64,000 bases of DNA from Larkinella insperata (GTDB lineage Bacteria; Bacteroidota; Bacteroidia; Cytophagales; Spirosomataceae). This document shows, piece by piece, positions 53,411-62,304 of this stretch. Positions within the stretch are counted from its first letter, which is position 1. The number at the start of each line of letters is the position of its first letter. Made by a program: the position numbers and the translations under genes. The stretch is from the NCBI RefSeq assembly GCF_026248825.1, contig NZ_CP110973.1, forward strand, positions 3,677,001 through 3,741,000, written 5' to 3'. The notes below the pieces were generated by a model. That model was not told the origin of the DNA. It ran no database searches and saw nothing but the letters and a program-made list of their open reading frames with translations.

Positions 53411-53929
53411 TTATTTTCTTAAAAAGGCTACTTCTCCCTTCGGGCCCAGCTCCATAATTCGTGGCAACTGAGCTTTGGCGGGCAAGTCGCCCCACGAAAC
53501 GGTTGGTTGCGCCAGGCCGACCGGCCACTCCGTTCCTTCAAACGGCAGGGCAAGCAGCCCGCGCCCAAACGCACCGATGAGTTTTCGCACCGGTTCGCTC
53601 AGCGTTTTCCGCACCGGCACCTGCGCCCGGAAGGCTTCAGGCAAGTTAACACCGTTAGATAATAAAACCGTTAGCGGCTTTTCGGCAAAATCAATCAAAT
53701 CCCAGGCTACATCCGGCACGGGTCGGACATAAAGATTCAACTGGCCGCTGTCGGTAATCAGGATGGTGGGCAGCGGAGCCGGAACCAGGTCTTTCCGGAC
53801 ATCCAGCAGGTGCTGAACGGCCTCCGCGTGGCCGGGATCGCAGGCCAGCGAAACCCCGGTTTCATCGTTTAGCTGGATGAGTCGGCCCTGCCGGAGTTCG
53901 GCAACGATATCGCGTGGTGTTGGTGTCAT
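53411..53929 (-). CDS. Sua5/YciO/YrdC-like protein, divergent
   Basis: A 172-residue protein with a YrdC-like fold outline (DIVAELRQGRLIQLNDETGVSLACDP … PTILITDSGQLNLYVRPVPDVAWDLID … PLTVLLSNGVNLPEAF). True threonylcarbamoyl-AMP synthases keep a Lys-Arg-Lys-Ser set around the KxR…P loop; the corresponding region here (DVRKDLVPAPL) is only partly conserved. It may therefore be a paralogue rather than the essential TsaC. Only 57 nt from the CCA-type gene, so both act in or near tRNA maturation. ATG 53929 is preferred over the longer frame. Confidence 0.75.
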   Translation of the reverse strand: MTPTPRDIVAELRQGRLIQLNDETGVSLACDPGHAEAVQHLLDVRKDLVPAPLPTILITDSGQLNLYVRPVPDVAWDLIDFAEKPLTVLLSNGVNLPEAFRAQVPVRKTLSEPVRKLIGAFGRGLLALPFEGTEWPVGLAQPTVSWGDLPAKAQLPRIMELGPKGEVAFLRK

Positions 53930-53944
53930 AGTTGTAACAAGCCG

Positions 53945-53952
53945 CAAAAGTA
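53945..53952 (-). promoter_or_regulatory. -7 promoter box of the Sua5-like / CCA-type operon
   Basis: TACTTTTG on the minus strand (53952-53945) matches TAnnTTTG exactly and lies 16 nt before the ATG, so the leader would be very short. No clear TTG at the -33 position. Confidence 0.4.
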
Positions 53953-54066
53953 CGGCAAGTTTTTGGAAAGCTGTTTGAATTATAAGCAAACCGTCTTAGA
54001 TTTCATTCAAATGTTTGTTTTTGCGGTGTTCCGCTCTTACCCGTGAATTTAGTTAGAAACCTGCTT

Positions 54067-55500
54067 ATGTCCTTTTACCGAAACTGGCCGAAACGTGCGT
54101 TTACCTTAACCCTTGTCTCGTTTGTAGTGCTTACGGGCCTACGGGCTCAGAAAACCGCCCCGGCCTCCAAAGAATCCGTTGCGCTTTCGAAATTGTACAT
54201 CATACCTGACAAACGCTACATCATGCGGGGCGACGGCAAACCGTTTTTCTGGCTGGGCGATACGGCCTGGGAACTGTTTCACCGGCTGACGAAGGAAGAA
54301 GCGGATCTGTACCTGAAAAACCGGGCGGCCAAGGGCTTTACCGTTATTCAGGCCGTGGCGCTGGCCGAACTGGACGGGTTGACGCAGCCTAATCAGTACG
54401 GGCAACTACCGCTGGTCAACAACGATCCGACCAAACCGAACGAAGCGTATTTTCAACACGTCGACTGGGTGGTTAACCGGGCGGCTGAACTGGGTCTGGT
54501 GATCGGTATGCTGCCGACCTGGGGGGATAAATTCAACAAAAAATGGGGGAAAGGCCCCGAGATTTTCAATACGGCCAACGCCCGCGCGTACGGCGAATTC
54601 ATGGGCAAACGGTACCGCGGTAAACCGGTCATCTGGATTCTGGGCGGTGACCGAAATCCGGAGGGCGAGCAGCGGCTGGCCGTCATCCGGGCAATGGCCG
54701 AAGGAATTAAAAAAGGAGACGGCGGCACGAAGCTCATGACTTATCACCCGCAGGGAGACAGCAATTCGGCGGGATTTTTTCACAGCGACAAATGGCTCAA
54801 CATCAACATGTTTCAGTCGGGCCATAGCGCGAAGAACAAAAAGAATTACGTGCTGCAACGGCAAAACTACGCCATGTTTCCGCCCAAGCCGACGCTGGAC
54901 GGCGAACCGCGTTACGAAGACCATCCGGTGGCGCATAAACCCGAGCAGGGTTATTTCGATGATTTCGACGTACGGCAGGCGGCCTGGTGGGCTATGCTGT
55001 CGGGCGGATGCGGGCATACGTACGGGAATCACAACATCTGGCAGTTTTTCGATCTCGACCGCAACTCCCCGGTTTCGTCGGCCCGCACGCACTGGAAGCG
55101 GGCGCTCGACCACGCCGGGGCGTTTCAGATGGGCATTATGCGCCGGTTGTTCGAGTCGCACCCGTGGAACCGCCTGATGCCCGACGACCGGCTGATTCAA
55201 AACACCAATCCCGACGACGGCAATCATCAGGTGGCGGCCATCTCGGAAGATGATAATTTTCTGATTGCCTATACGCCCAACGGCAGCCCGCTCAAGATTG
55301 ACCTGCTCCGGCTGGGGGCCGCGCCCAAAATCCTGGCCTATTGGTACAACCCGCGCGATGGTAAAAGCCAGAAAATTGGCGAGTTTCCGAATACCGCCCC
55401 GCAGGAATTCAAACCACCCTTTGCTGGCCCCACCACGGACTGGGTACTGGTGCTGGACGATGCCAAAGCGCCGTTTGCCGGTTTTGGACTGAAGAAATAA
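54067..55500 (+). CDS. exported glycoside hydrolase, GH140/DUF4038 type (apiosidase-like)
   Basis: A 477-residue protein with a signal-like N-terminus (about 10-30). A TIM-barrel domain follows, with the DUF4038 start (FFWLGDTAWELFHRLTKEEADLYLKNRAAKGFTVIQAV) and the blocks PVIWILGGDRNPEG, LMTYHPQG, LDGEPRYED and GHTYGNHNIWQF, matching GH140 enzymes that release apiose from rhamnogalacturonan II. A C-terminal beta domain is at about 385-477. Catalytic residues are probably the Asp in LGGDRN and Glu in DGEPRYE. No SusCD genes are next to it. GTG 54043 is an alternative start. Confidence 0.85.
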   Translation: MSFYRNWPKRAFTLTLVSFVVLTGLRAQKTAPASKESVALSKLYIIPDKRYIMRGDGKPFFWLGDTAWELFHRLTKEEADLYLKNRAAKGFTVIQAVALAELDGLTQPNQYGQLPLVNNDPTKPNEAYFQHVDWVVNRAAELGLVIGMLPTWGDKFNKKWGKGPEIFNTANARAYGEFMGKRYRGKPVIWILGGDRNPEGEQRLAVIRAMAEGIKKGDGGTKLMTYHPQGDSNSAGFFHSDKWLNINMFQSGHSAKNKKNYVLQRQNYAMFPPKPTLDGEPRYEDHPVAHKPEQGYFDDFDVRQAAWWAMLSGGCGHTYGNHNIWQFFDLDRNSPVSSARTHWKRALDHAGAFQMGIMRRLFESHPWNRLMPDDRLIQNTNPDDGNHQVAAISEDDNFLIAYTPNGSPLKIDLLRLGAAPKILAYWYNPRDGKSQKIGEFPNTAPQEFKPPFAGPTTDWVLVLDDAKAPFAGFGLKK

Positions 55501-55569
55501 GCCCCATTGCCGCACGGTTTACCCCGTCGCTGCGTTATACAGGCGTTACAAAAAACAGGGATTTTTGCT

Positions 55570-55797
55570 ATGAATCCGGGCGTTGGAAAATATCTGATCG
55601 GTATTGGGATACTGGTTTTCCTGGCTGGTCTTGTCATCTACTTTTTTGGTGACAAGCTGAACTGGCTGGGCCGGTTGCCGGGCGACATTCGCATCGAAGG
55701 AAAAAACGGCGGGTTTTACTTCCCGATTGTCACGTGCATTGTCGTCAGCATCCTGCTGAACCTTATCGTTGTTTTGATCCGGAAGTTTTTCGGCTAG
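55570..55797 (+). CDS. DUF2905 small membrane protein
   Basis: A 75-residue protein with two hydrophobic segments (about 7-27 and 50-70) separated by the DUF2905 signature LNWLGRLPGDIRIEGKNGGFYFPI. Function unknown, broadly conserved. Its last 35 nt overlap the end of the converging exported-protein gene. Confidence 0.85.
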   Translation: MNPGVGKYLIGIGILVFLAGLVIYFFGDKLNWLGRLPGDIRIEGKNGGFYFPIVTCIVVSILLNLIVVLIRKFFG

Positions 55798-57385
55798 CCT
55801 TGTCCACGGCTTCGGAACGGCTCGACGGGTCATCGGTCGGGGTCGAAAGATTGCAGGTAACTTTATTGATGTAAAACACTTCGCGCGGGGGAGCCAGCGA
55901 ACGATCGGTTGAAATTTTCTGAAAACCGCAGGCCAGGAAATGGCCGTCGTACCAGGCTTCCAGCTGATCGTTTTCGGAGTAGACGACCTTTTCGTTTTCC
56001 GCCAGTTTTTTCAGGGAGTACTTTTCGCGCTCGCGCACCACTTTTCCGTCTTCAACCACTTCCGAATGGAGTTCGCCATCGTGCGGATAAGCCAGCACAG
56101 TGGCGTTGCCGGTGCGCAGAACCTGCACCATCTGATGCAGGTCGTAGCTGCTCAGATCGGGGATGGGCAGTGAGTTATCCCACAACAGCCGACCTTTTTT
56201 GTCGAAACCGCACAAAAAAGCGTGGGTATACCGGTATCCCTCCTGGTACCGGTCGAACGATCGGGCACTGCCCATGAACGGATAGGTAGTGCCCCGGTAT
56301 TGCGGGTAATAGACTTCCGCCACCAGCATCAGGCCCTCTTCGGTCGGAATCAGGTCGTGCACCAGCAGGCGGTAACGAAACTTGGTGTCTTTGCCCTGGT
56401 CTTTCCGCCGGGCCAGCCGTTCCAGCATTTTCTGTTGCCGTTTCGGCTTCATGTAATTGAAAAAATTCTGAAGCTCCGAGAAGTCAATATAACGGGTTTC
56501 TTCCGTGTTGGTTACCACCATGTTGTTTCCTTCCTTGTCCACATCCAGCGGAGCTACGGCGTTGCGAATCCGTGAAATGTAAACGCCCTGGGAGTAAGGC
56601 GTGCAGTCGTTCGAGTAATTCCCGACGAGCAGCGACTCTTCGTCGTTGAGGGGCAACAGTTTACCCGAAATCAGGCTGTGTTCGTTGCCGTCGAGGTTAA
56701 CCGTGCGGAGCAGTTTGCCCTCGTAGGAGTAGGTGCGGACCGTAAACTCGCAATTGCGCTGGTGAGTAGCGTCGGTCATGACGTGCACCAGCCGCCGTTG
56801 TTCGTCTACTTCAATGTTGTTGAGCTGAACGTGGTTGGTGTAAAGGCCCGGTAATACTTTGGAAGTCAGATCGAAAAAGGAAAACGACACCACGACCGGA
56901 CGCGAGCGGTACGAACCGCCGAGATAAGCAATGTTGTCCAGCACCTTAAAGTGGAAAACCTCCATCGGCGTGACCAGATCCCCCTTGAACGATTCCATCG
57001 AACCGTCTTCCAGGTTAAGGCGCAGGACCGCTACTTTTTCGTTCTCGTCTTCCCTCATCAGCCAGTACAGGTAATGTTCGGTGCGGCAGGAGCGGACGGG
57101 TTCGTAGTAGGACTCAATTTTGTATTCGGCTGTCCAGAGTTCCTTGAGGTTTGTGTCGTAGCGTTTGAACACAAATTTGGTGGGTGCCGACGAGTAATAA
57201 TCACCCTGCCGAACGTTGACCAGGACACCCCGTTCGCCGAGGGGCGTTACGTCGAACACATCTTCCGAACTCTGGTTAATGGGCAATTCCAGTCGGACGG
57301 AAGGTTCAAACTGGGCCAGCGCGGGAACCGTTGCCACTACCATCCAGCACCAAAATCCGATCGCGAGACGTCTGATCATCAGCAT
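55763..57385 (-). CDS. large exported protein of unknown function (propeller-like)
   Basis: A 540-residue protein with signal peptide (about 1-24, …TVPALAQ). The mature part consists of repeated beta units with aromatic and Gly spacing (GVLVNVRQGDYYS, YDTNLKELWTAEYK, LDNIAYLGGSYRSRP, YSYEGKLLRTVNL), which suggests a beta-propeller, plus a charged helical insert (NYMKPKRQQKMLERLARRKDQGK) and a Ser/Lys-rich end. I recognise no named family. It is the last gene of the lipoprotein-sigma-VWA group, so it may be an output or sensor of that system. ATG 57379 is an alternative start. Confidence 0.7.
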   Translation of the reverse strand: MLMIRRLAIGFWCWMVVATVPALAQFEPSVRLELPINQSSEDVFDVTPLGERGVLVNVRQGDYYSSAPTKFVFKRYDTNLKELWTAEYKIESYYEPVRSCRTEHYLYWLMREDENEKVAVLRLNLEDGSMESFKGDLVTPMEVFHFKVLDNIAYLGGSYRSRPVVVSFSFFDLTSKVLPGLYTNHVQLNNIEVDEQRRLVHVMTDATHQRNCEFTVRTYSYEGKLLRTVNLDGNEHSLISGKLLPLNDEESLLVGNYSNDCTPYSQGVYISRIRNAVAPLDVDKEGNNMVVTNTEETRYIDFSELQNFFNYMKPKRQQKMLERLARRKDQGKDTKFRYRLLVHDLIPTEEGLMLVAEVYYPQYRGTTYPFMGSARSFDRYQEGYRYTHAFLCGFDKKGRLLWDNSLPIPDLSSYDLHQMVQVLRTGNATVLAYPHDGELHSEVVEDGKVVREREKYSLKKLAENEKVVYSENDQLEAWYDGHFLACGFQKISTDRSLAPPREVFYINKVTCNLSTPTDDPSSRSEAVDKASRKTSGSKQR

Positions 57386-57449
57386 TGTAATTAAATACTG
57401 ATTAAAGTTACGCAATCCACTCAGTTTCTGCAAAACGAAACGCATTAAC

Positions 57450-58658
57450 TTACCGCCAAAAAAAGCCCATCAGACGTTTGGGACGGTGGCGGAAGCGCGT
57501 CAGCACAAATTGGTCTTTGCCACGGTGGTAGCGGTAGTAGCGGTTGTCAATCCGTACCCAGGTATCGGGCTGCAGCCGGGACGGGTCCAGATCGTCTTCC
57601 AGGGTGTGCAGCGAGCCGTTGGTTCGGCGGGCAATGGTGTAAAAATCCGGATGAAAAGCCTGGGTCGAATCCCAGTCGCGACCGCAGAGGATGACGTGCA
57701 CCGGTTTGGTCACCTGGTCGAGCAACGCCAGATCTTTCACGGGGTTATCAATGTCGGCAATCAGGATCAAATGGTCCGCGTTCGGGAACCGCTTCTGGGC
57801 GAAAAGTAAGGCTTCCACGTCGTTTTCGGCCTCGTTGGCGTTGCGGAGCGTATTGCGGTAAGCTGCCAGAAAGGTAGGCAGGGCCCGGGCCGGGTCGGGT
57901 TCGGTAGTAACAAATAACTGCCCGGCCGGTCCGCCCGGCCGCGTTTCCCGGCCCAGACTGTCGCAGTCGGTAAATAAAACCGTGCCTTTGATCGCCGAAT
58001 GTTGGGCGTTTCTTTTCAACCAGGCATAAAGTTGCGTGCTGTAGGGGGTCATGCTGGTGGTAAAATCGCAAACCACTACGGCATTCGGCCACTTCTGACG
58101 GTTGCGGGTCAGCACCCGGTACGTGGTCGAATCCGTTCCAACCAAACTCTTCAACATCTGCTCCTGAATCAGTATTTCCGGCACCGGAGCCACCCGAATC
58201 GGCAAAACCGCCGGTTTCTGCCACCAGTCGGCCGGCGGCAAAATCGGCCGGCTTTCCACGTACGTTTCATCGAACACTACAAAGGGCGCAAACTCAGCGG
58301 CTGGCCCGGCGTTTCGGGACAACGCTTCCGTTTGTGGACCACGCGAAGGACTGACCGCTTTTTGACGAACCGGTTCGGGAAAATCCGTCGTCTTGTCAGT
58401 GGGTGAAGCGTCGTTTTTTGGTACACGAAGCGGTGAAGCGGTGATAGCGGTGCGATTCGGTGCGGCATCCTGCCCAAACCAAATTCCCAAACCGCCGATT
58501 AGCAACACGAGCAGCGCCAGCAGCAGCCAGGGCCGGAACCGCCGTCGGCGTAGCCTGGGCCGCAGGTGTTCCCAACCCGCCGGGTCGTAGTTGGGTTGGT
58601 GAGCGTCCAGCGTCTGGCGGACCCACTCGTGCAGCAATTTATCGTTTGGTTCGCGCAT
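57450..58658 (-). CDS. membrane-anchored VWA-like protein linked to an ECF sigma factor
   Basis: A 402-residue protein. N-terminal cytoplasmic region (about 1-40: EPNDKLLHEWVRQTLDAHQP, then Arg-rich), TM helix about 44-62, Pro/Ser-rich linker to about 150, then an alpha/beta domain resembling von Willebrand A: VVVCDFTTSM (MIDAS-like D-x-T-x-S, 198-202), NEAENDVEALLFA, HLILIADIDNPVKDLALL and VHVILCG. The start overlaps the sigma-factor end by 20 nt. By position and topology it may replace the anti-sigma factor, with the VWA part outside as sensor. The fold call is by eye. Confidence 0.65.
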   Translation of the reverse strand: MREPNDKLLHEWVRQTLDAHQPNYDPAGWEHLRPRLRRRRFRPWLLLALLVLLIGGLGIWFGQDAAPNRTAITASPLRVPKNDASPTDKTTDFPEPVRQKAVSPSRGPQTEALSRNAGPAAEFAPFVVFDETYVESRPILPPADWWQKPAVLPIRVAPVPEILIQEQMLKSLVGTDSTTYRVLTRNRQKWPNAVVVCDFTTSMTPYSTQLYAWLKRNAQHSAIKGTVLFTDCDSLGRETRPGGPAGQLFVTTEPDPARALPTFLAAYRNTLRNANEAENDVEALLFAQKRFPNADHLILIADIDNPVKDLALLDQVTKPVHVILCGRDWDSTQAFHPDFYTIARRTNGSLHTLEDDLDPSRLQPDTWVRIDNRYYRYHRGKDQFVLTRFRHRPKRLMGFFWR

Positions 58659-59154
58659 GGCGGTCGGTGGTTTGAGCGTTCAGCGCCAGCCGGAGCAGGC
58701 GGTTGGCTTCGGTCAGGTGCGCCCGCGACGTGCTTTCGGCCAGGTGCAGGCGTTCGGCAATTTCGCGGTGGGAGTAGCCTTCCAGCACGTACAGGCTGAA
58801 AACAAGCCGGTAAGGAAGCGGCAGCCGGTGCAAAGCCGTCAGGATGTGCTCGGCCGAAAGCTGGGCCAGAATGGCTTCGTCGTTCAGATACGGTTCGGCC
58901 AACTGGTTACCAACGGTTTCGGCCGGAATTTCCACGGCTTTTTTCGGTTGTTTGCGGTAATAATCAATGGCCGTATTGACCAGAATCCGGCGCAGCCACG
59001 GCAGAACGGCTTCCGGATTTTTCAGGTCCTTCAGGCTGCGGAAGGCTTTCAGAAAACCGTCGTTCAGCATTTCACAGGCATCTTCGCGGTTGTCGGCGTA
59101 AGCCAGGCATACCGACAAGGCATAGCCATAAAACCGCTCGTAGAACGCTTTCAT
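58639..59154 (-). CDS. ECF RNA polymerase sigma factor (start uncertain)
   Basis: 171 residues from the first ATG: region 2 (FYERFYGYALSVCLAYADNREDACEMLNDGFLKAF, LPWLRRILVNTAIDYYRK) and region 4 (LHRLPLPYRLVFSLYVLEGYSHREIAERL, AESTSRAHLTEANRLL). Upstream of ATG 59154 the frame stays open and encodes LPELIEGCRRENETA, the expected beginning of such sigma factors. No ATG, GTG or TTG precedes it; CTG 59212-59214 is the best candidate, 4 nt after the stop of the lipoprotein gene. So the real protein is probably about 20 residues longer. Confidence 0.88.
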   Translation of the reverse strand: MKAFYERFYGYALSVCLAYADNREDACEMLNDGFLKAFRSLKDLKNPEAVLPWLRRILVNTAIDYYRKQPKKAVEIPAETVGNQLAEPYLNDEAILAQLSAEHILTALHRLPLPYRLVFSLYVLEGYSHREIAERLHLAESTSRAHLTEANRLLRLALNAQTTDRHARTKR

Positions 59155-59218
59155 GGCCGTCTCGTTTTCCCGTCGACAGCCTTCAATCAGCTCTGGTAAG
59201 GGGCGCGGTGTCAGGCGG

Positions 59219-60280
59219 TTACTGGCAGTTTGAGTAGGTGTATGTTTCCGTCAGAGCCGTTCGTTGCGGACGTGCAGCGGTAGGCAGCAGCCGGATTTCG
59301 CCGGTGGTGCTTTCCACCAACCCCTGCGCATTGGCAACCGGCGCACCGGTTTTTTCCGAAACGTGCTGTGCGGCATTGGTTTGTGAATTGATGGCATACG
59401 AGTTGTACGTGTTCATGACGCCGGCCACCCCAAATTCCGGCCGCACCACCGGATGGCCCTTGAAAGCCGGGAGGGTGCTTGTGGCCGGTTTGGCATTACT
59501 CCATTCGTGTGTATAATAACCAGTTAACTGGTTATTTACAAATTCCTCGTTTTTAGTAACCCGCTGCTGGTTGTCATACGTGTTTTGCTGGGTATAACCA
59601 CCGGGCAGTACCATTTTCGTCACCAAGCCGTCCTGCAACGTCCAGGGGTGGCTTTCGGTGGTTCCGTTTTTTTCGAAGTAGTCAATCACCTGCCCGCTTT
59701 TGTAAGTCCAGGTGCTTTGAACCGGACCAGACGGCTTTTCGGGAGCGTCAGCGGGAACGATCTCGGGGGTTCGGGTGTCGATTTTGGTTACTAATTCACC
59801 TTTTTCGTCGTACTTCAACACCACCGTGGAGCGGGTTACAACTCCGTACGGGTTCTGATCCCGGGTTTCGTATCCCGTTAACCGGCCATCCGTGTACAAA
59901 TACGTGGTGGCTGACGAGCGTTGCTGCGAAAGGACGGAGTTGTTGGGACGGGTCGTTTGTTCGGAGGTTTGGGAGGCAGCAGCCGTCAGAAAACCGTTGG
60001 CATCGTACGTATAAGTATCCGTAACGGTGTAGAGCTGGTTGCCAATACCGTTCTGGTAGGATAAGTTGCGCTTGAACGCTTTCTGGGTCAGGTTGCCGTC
60101 GGCGTTGTAGGTAAAACTTGTTTCCTCCTGCTGGCTGGAAACATCCGATTGCGCGGTTGCAACAATTTTCTGGATGCGGCAGGCTGACTGGCGGGCGGTT
60201 TCTTCGGTGCGGCCGGGGTCGCAACCGGCCAGGAGTCCGGAGCTGAAAATAAGCAGCAGAACGGGGTTGGTAGCTTTCAT
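59219..60280 (-). CDS. lipoprotein with YD/RHS-like repeats
   Basis: A 353-residue lipoprotein: signal peptide with lipobox LLAGC (Cys20). It then has repeated short units such as FTYNADGNLTQKAF, YTYDANGFLTAAA, YLYTDGRLTGYETR, LKYDEKGELVTKI and NTYDNQQRVTKNE, the YD-type pattern of RHS proteins that form a beta shell. There is no toxin domain and no T6SS/RHS core. It is followed closely by the sigma factor gene and probably belongs to the same system. Confidence 0.75.
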   Translation of the reverse strand: MKATNPVLLLIFSSGLLAGCDPGRTEETARQSACRIQKIVATAQSDVSSQQEETSFTYNADGNLTQKAFKRNLSYQNGIGNQLYTVTDTYTYDANGFLTAAASQTSEQTTRPNNSVLSQQRSSATTYLYTDGRLTGYETRDQNPYGVVTRSTVVLKYDEKGELVTKIDTRTPEIVPADAPEKPSGPVQSTWTYKSGQVIDYFEKNGTTESHPWTLQDGLVTKMVLPGGYTQQNTYDNQQRVTKNEEFVNNQLTGYYTHEWSNAKPATSTLPAFKGHPVVRPEFGVAGVMNTYNSYAINSQTNAAQHVSEKTGAPVANAQGLVESTTGEIRLLPTAARPQRTALTETYTYSNCQ

Positions 60281-60443
60281 GGGATAAGGTAGTAAGGATT
60301 GGTAGAGATTGCTAGACAGGGTCGATGCCCTCTAGACGAAGAACCGGACAGAAACGCTGGCGAAAGGCGGAAGTTTTTTTGCCGCCCGGAAAAGAAGCCG
60401 CTAAAACCGGCCCGAAACACGATTCGAAAAGTAATTTTTGCCG

Positions 60444-60451
60444 TAGCTTTG
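60444..60451 (+). promoter_or_regulatory. -7 promoter box for argS
   Basis: TAGCTTTG matches TAnnTTTG and lies 58 nt before the ATG. TTCG 17 nt upstream is a weak -33 element. Confidence 0.4.
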
Positions 60452-60509
60452 TGCGCGAATCAGCCGTATCTTTCACGATTGATTCGACCAACCCACTTGC
60501 TTTTATTGA

Positions 60510-62288
60510 ATGGATATTCAGGCACAACTCAAACAGGCTATTTCGGAAGCGATTCAATCGTTGTATGAGACGCCCGTTGACACCGTTTTACTACAACCGA
60601 CCAAGAAAGAATTTGAAGGACTGTATACCTTCGTGACCTTCCCGCTCACCAAAACGACCCGAAAACCGCCGGTCGAAATTGGACAGGCCATTGGCAATTA
60701 TTTACAGGAAAATACAAAGCTGATCAGCAAGTTCAACGTAGTTCAGGGCTTTCTGAACCTGAGCATTGCCGATGCGGTCTGGGTGGAGGAACTGAACGCC
60801 CTGCTAGCCAATCCAAACCTGGGGCAGTTGCCGGCCAAAAATGAATCGGTGATGGTCGAGTTTTCGTCGCCGAATACCAACAAACCGCTGCACCTGGGCC
60901 ACCTGCGCAACAACTTCCTGGGCGATTCGGTCAGCCGGATTCTGGTGGCCAATGGCTACGATGTGGTTAAAGCCTGCCTGGTCAACGACCGCGGGATCCA
61001 CATCTGTAAATCGATGCTGGCCTATCAGGAGTTTGGCAACGGCGAGACGCCCGAGTCGACCGGCATGAAGGGCGACCACCTGATCGGAAAATATTACGTC
61101 TGGTTTGATAAAGCCTACAAGCAGCAAATCGAGGAGCTGATTGAGGAAGGGCTGCCCAAAGAAGAGGCTGAAAAAAAAGCGCCGTTGCTGCTGAAAGTGC
61201 AGGAAATGCTTCGGAAGTGGGAGCAGGGCGACCCCGAAACCGTCGAACTCTGGAAAAAGATGAATGCCTGGGTCTATGAAGGGTTTGCCGAAACGTATTT
61301 TCAGATTGGCGTCCGGTTCGACAAAACGTATTACGAGTCGGAAACGTATGTATTGGGCAAAGACGTGATCGAAGACGGTTTGCAGCAGAACGTTTTCTAC
61401 CGCAAAGCCGACGGCTCCGTCTGGATTGACCTGACCGACGAGGGACTCGATCATAAGCTGGTGCTGCGGTCGGATGGAACGTCGGTGTATATCACCCAGG
61501 ATCTGGGCACCACCGATCTGAAGTTTCAGGACTTTCCGATTCGGCGTGGCATCTGGGTAGTGGGCAACGAGCAGGACTACCATTTTGCGGTTTTGTTTGC
61601 CATTCTGCGCCGGTTGGGCCGTCCGTACGCGGACGGGCTGTTTCACCTGTCATACGGCATGGTCGATTTGCCGACGGGCAAGATGAAGTCGCGGGAGGGA
61701 ACCGTGGTGGATGCCGACGACCTGATTGAGGAGATGGTTGATACCGCCCGCAACCGGACCCGGGAGTTGGGCAAGATTGACGATTTTGAGAGTGAGGAAG
61801 CGGCACGCCTGTACCACATGCTGGCGATGGGCGCGCTCAAGTATTATTTGCTGAAGGTTGATCCGAAGAAACGGATGACGTTCAATCCGGAGGAATCCAT
61901 CGATTTTCAGGGGCATACGGGCCCGTTTGTGCAGTACACTCACGCCCGAATCTGCTCCATATTGCGGAAGGCCGCCCAGATGGAGATTCAGCCCGCAGCG
62001 GAATTAGTTACGGTCGAATTGGCTGATAGTGAGCAACAACTTGTATATTTACTAACGCAGTTTGTGCAGCGGATTACGGAAGCGGGCACCGATTATGCAC
62101 CCTCGTACCTGGGCCAGTATGCCTTTGAGTTAGCCAAGGCGTATAATCAGTTTTACGGGGAGCTGTCGATCCTGTCGGAGCCGGACGCCGATAAGCTGAA
62201 ATTCCGGGTGGCGCTGTCGAAAGCCGTGGCGGAAACTATCCGGAAATCAATGGAGTTATTAGGAATCGAAGTGCCAACCAAAATGTAA
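60510..62288 (+). CDS. argS: arginyl-tRNA synthetase
   Basis: A 592-residue class I aminoacyl-tRNA synthetase. The N-terminal additional domain (about 1-105) precedes the catalytic core with the HIGH signature as HLGH (128-131, in SSPNTNKPLHLGHLRN). The KMSKS-equivalent reads KMKSREGT, and the C-terminal anticodon-binding (DALR) domain ends in KSMELLGIEVPTKM. Length is normal. It essentially establishes the strand and frame of this end of the window. Confidence 0.97.
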   Translation: MDIQAQLKQAISEAIQSLYETPVDTVLLQPTKKEFEGLYTFVTFPLTKTTRKPPVEIGQAIGNYLQENTKLISKFNVVQGFLNLSIADAVWVEELNALLANPNLGQLPAKNESVMVEFSSPNTNKPLHLGHLRNNFLGDSVSRILVANGYDVVKACLVNDRGIHICKSMLAYQEFGNGETPESTGMKGDHLIGKYYVWFDKAYKQQIEELIEEGLPKEEAEKKAPLLLKVQEMLRKWEQGDPETVELWKKMNAWVYEGFAETYFQIGVRFDKTYYESETYVLGKDVIEDGLQQNVFYRKADGSVWIDLTDEGLDHKLVLRSDGTSVYITQDLGTTDLKFQDFPIRRGIWVVGNEQDYHFAVLFAILRRLGRPYADGLFHLSYGMVDLPTGKMKSREGTVVDADDLIEEMVDTARNRTRELGKIDDFESEEAARLYHMLAMGALKYYLLKVDPKKRMTFNPEESIDFQGHTGPFVQYTHARICSILRKAAQMEIQPAAELVTVELADSEQQLVYLLTQFVQRITEAGTDYAPSYLGQYAFELAKAYNQFYGELSILSEPDADKLKFRVALSKAVAETIRKSMELLGIEVPTKM

Positions 62289-62304
62289 CCTTGTCCCGTT
62301 TCAT

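Noticed and set aside
59219..60280. RHS toxin or polymorphic toxin
   Set aside because: YD-like repeats are present, but there is no RHS core, no C-terminal toxin domain and no immunity gene.
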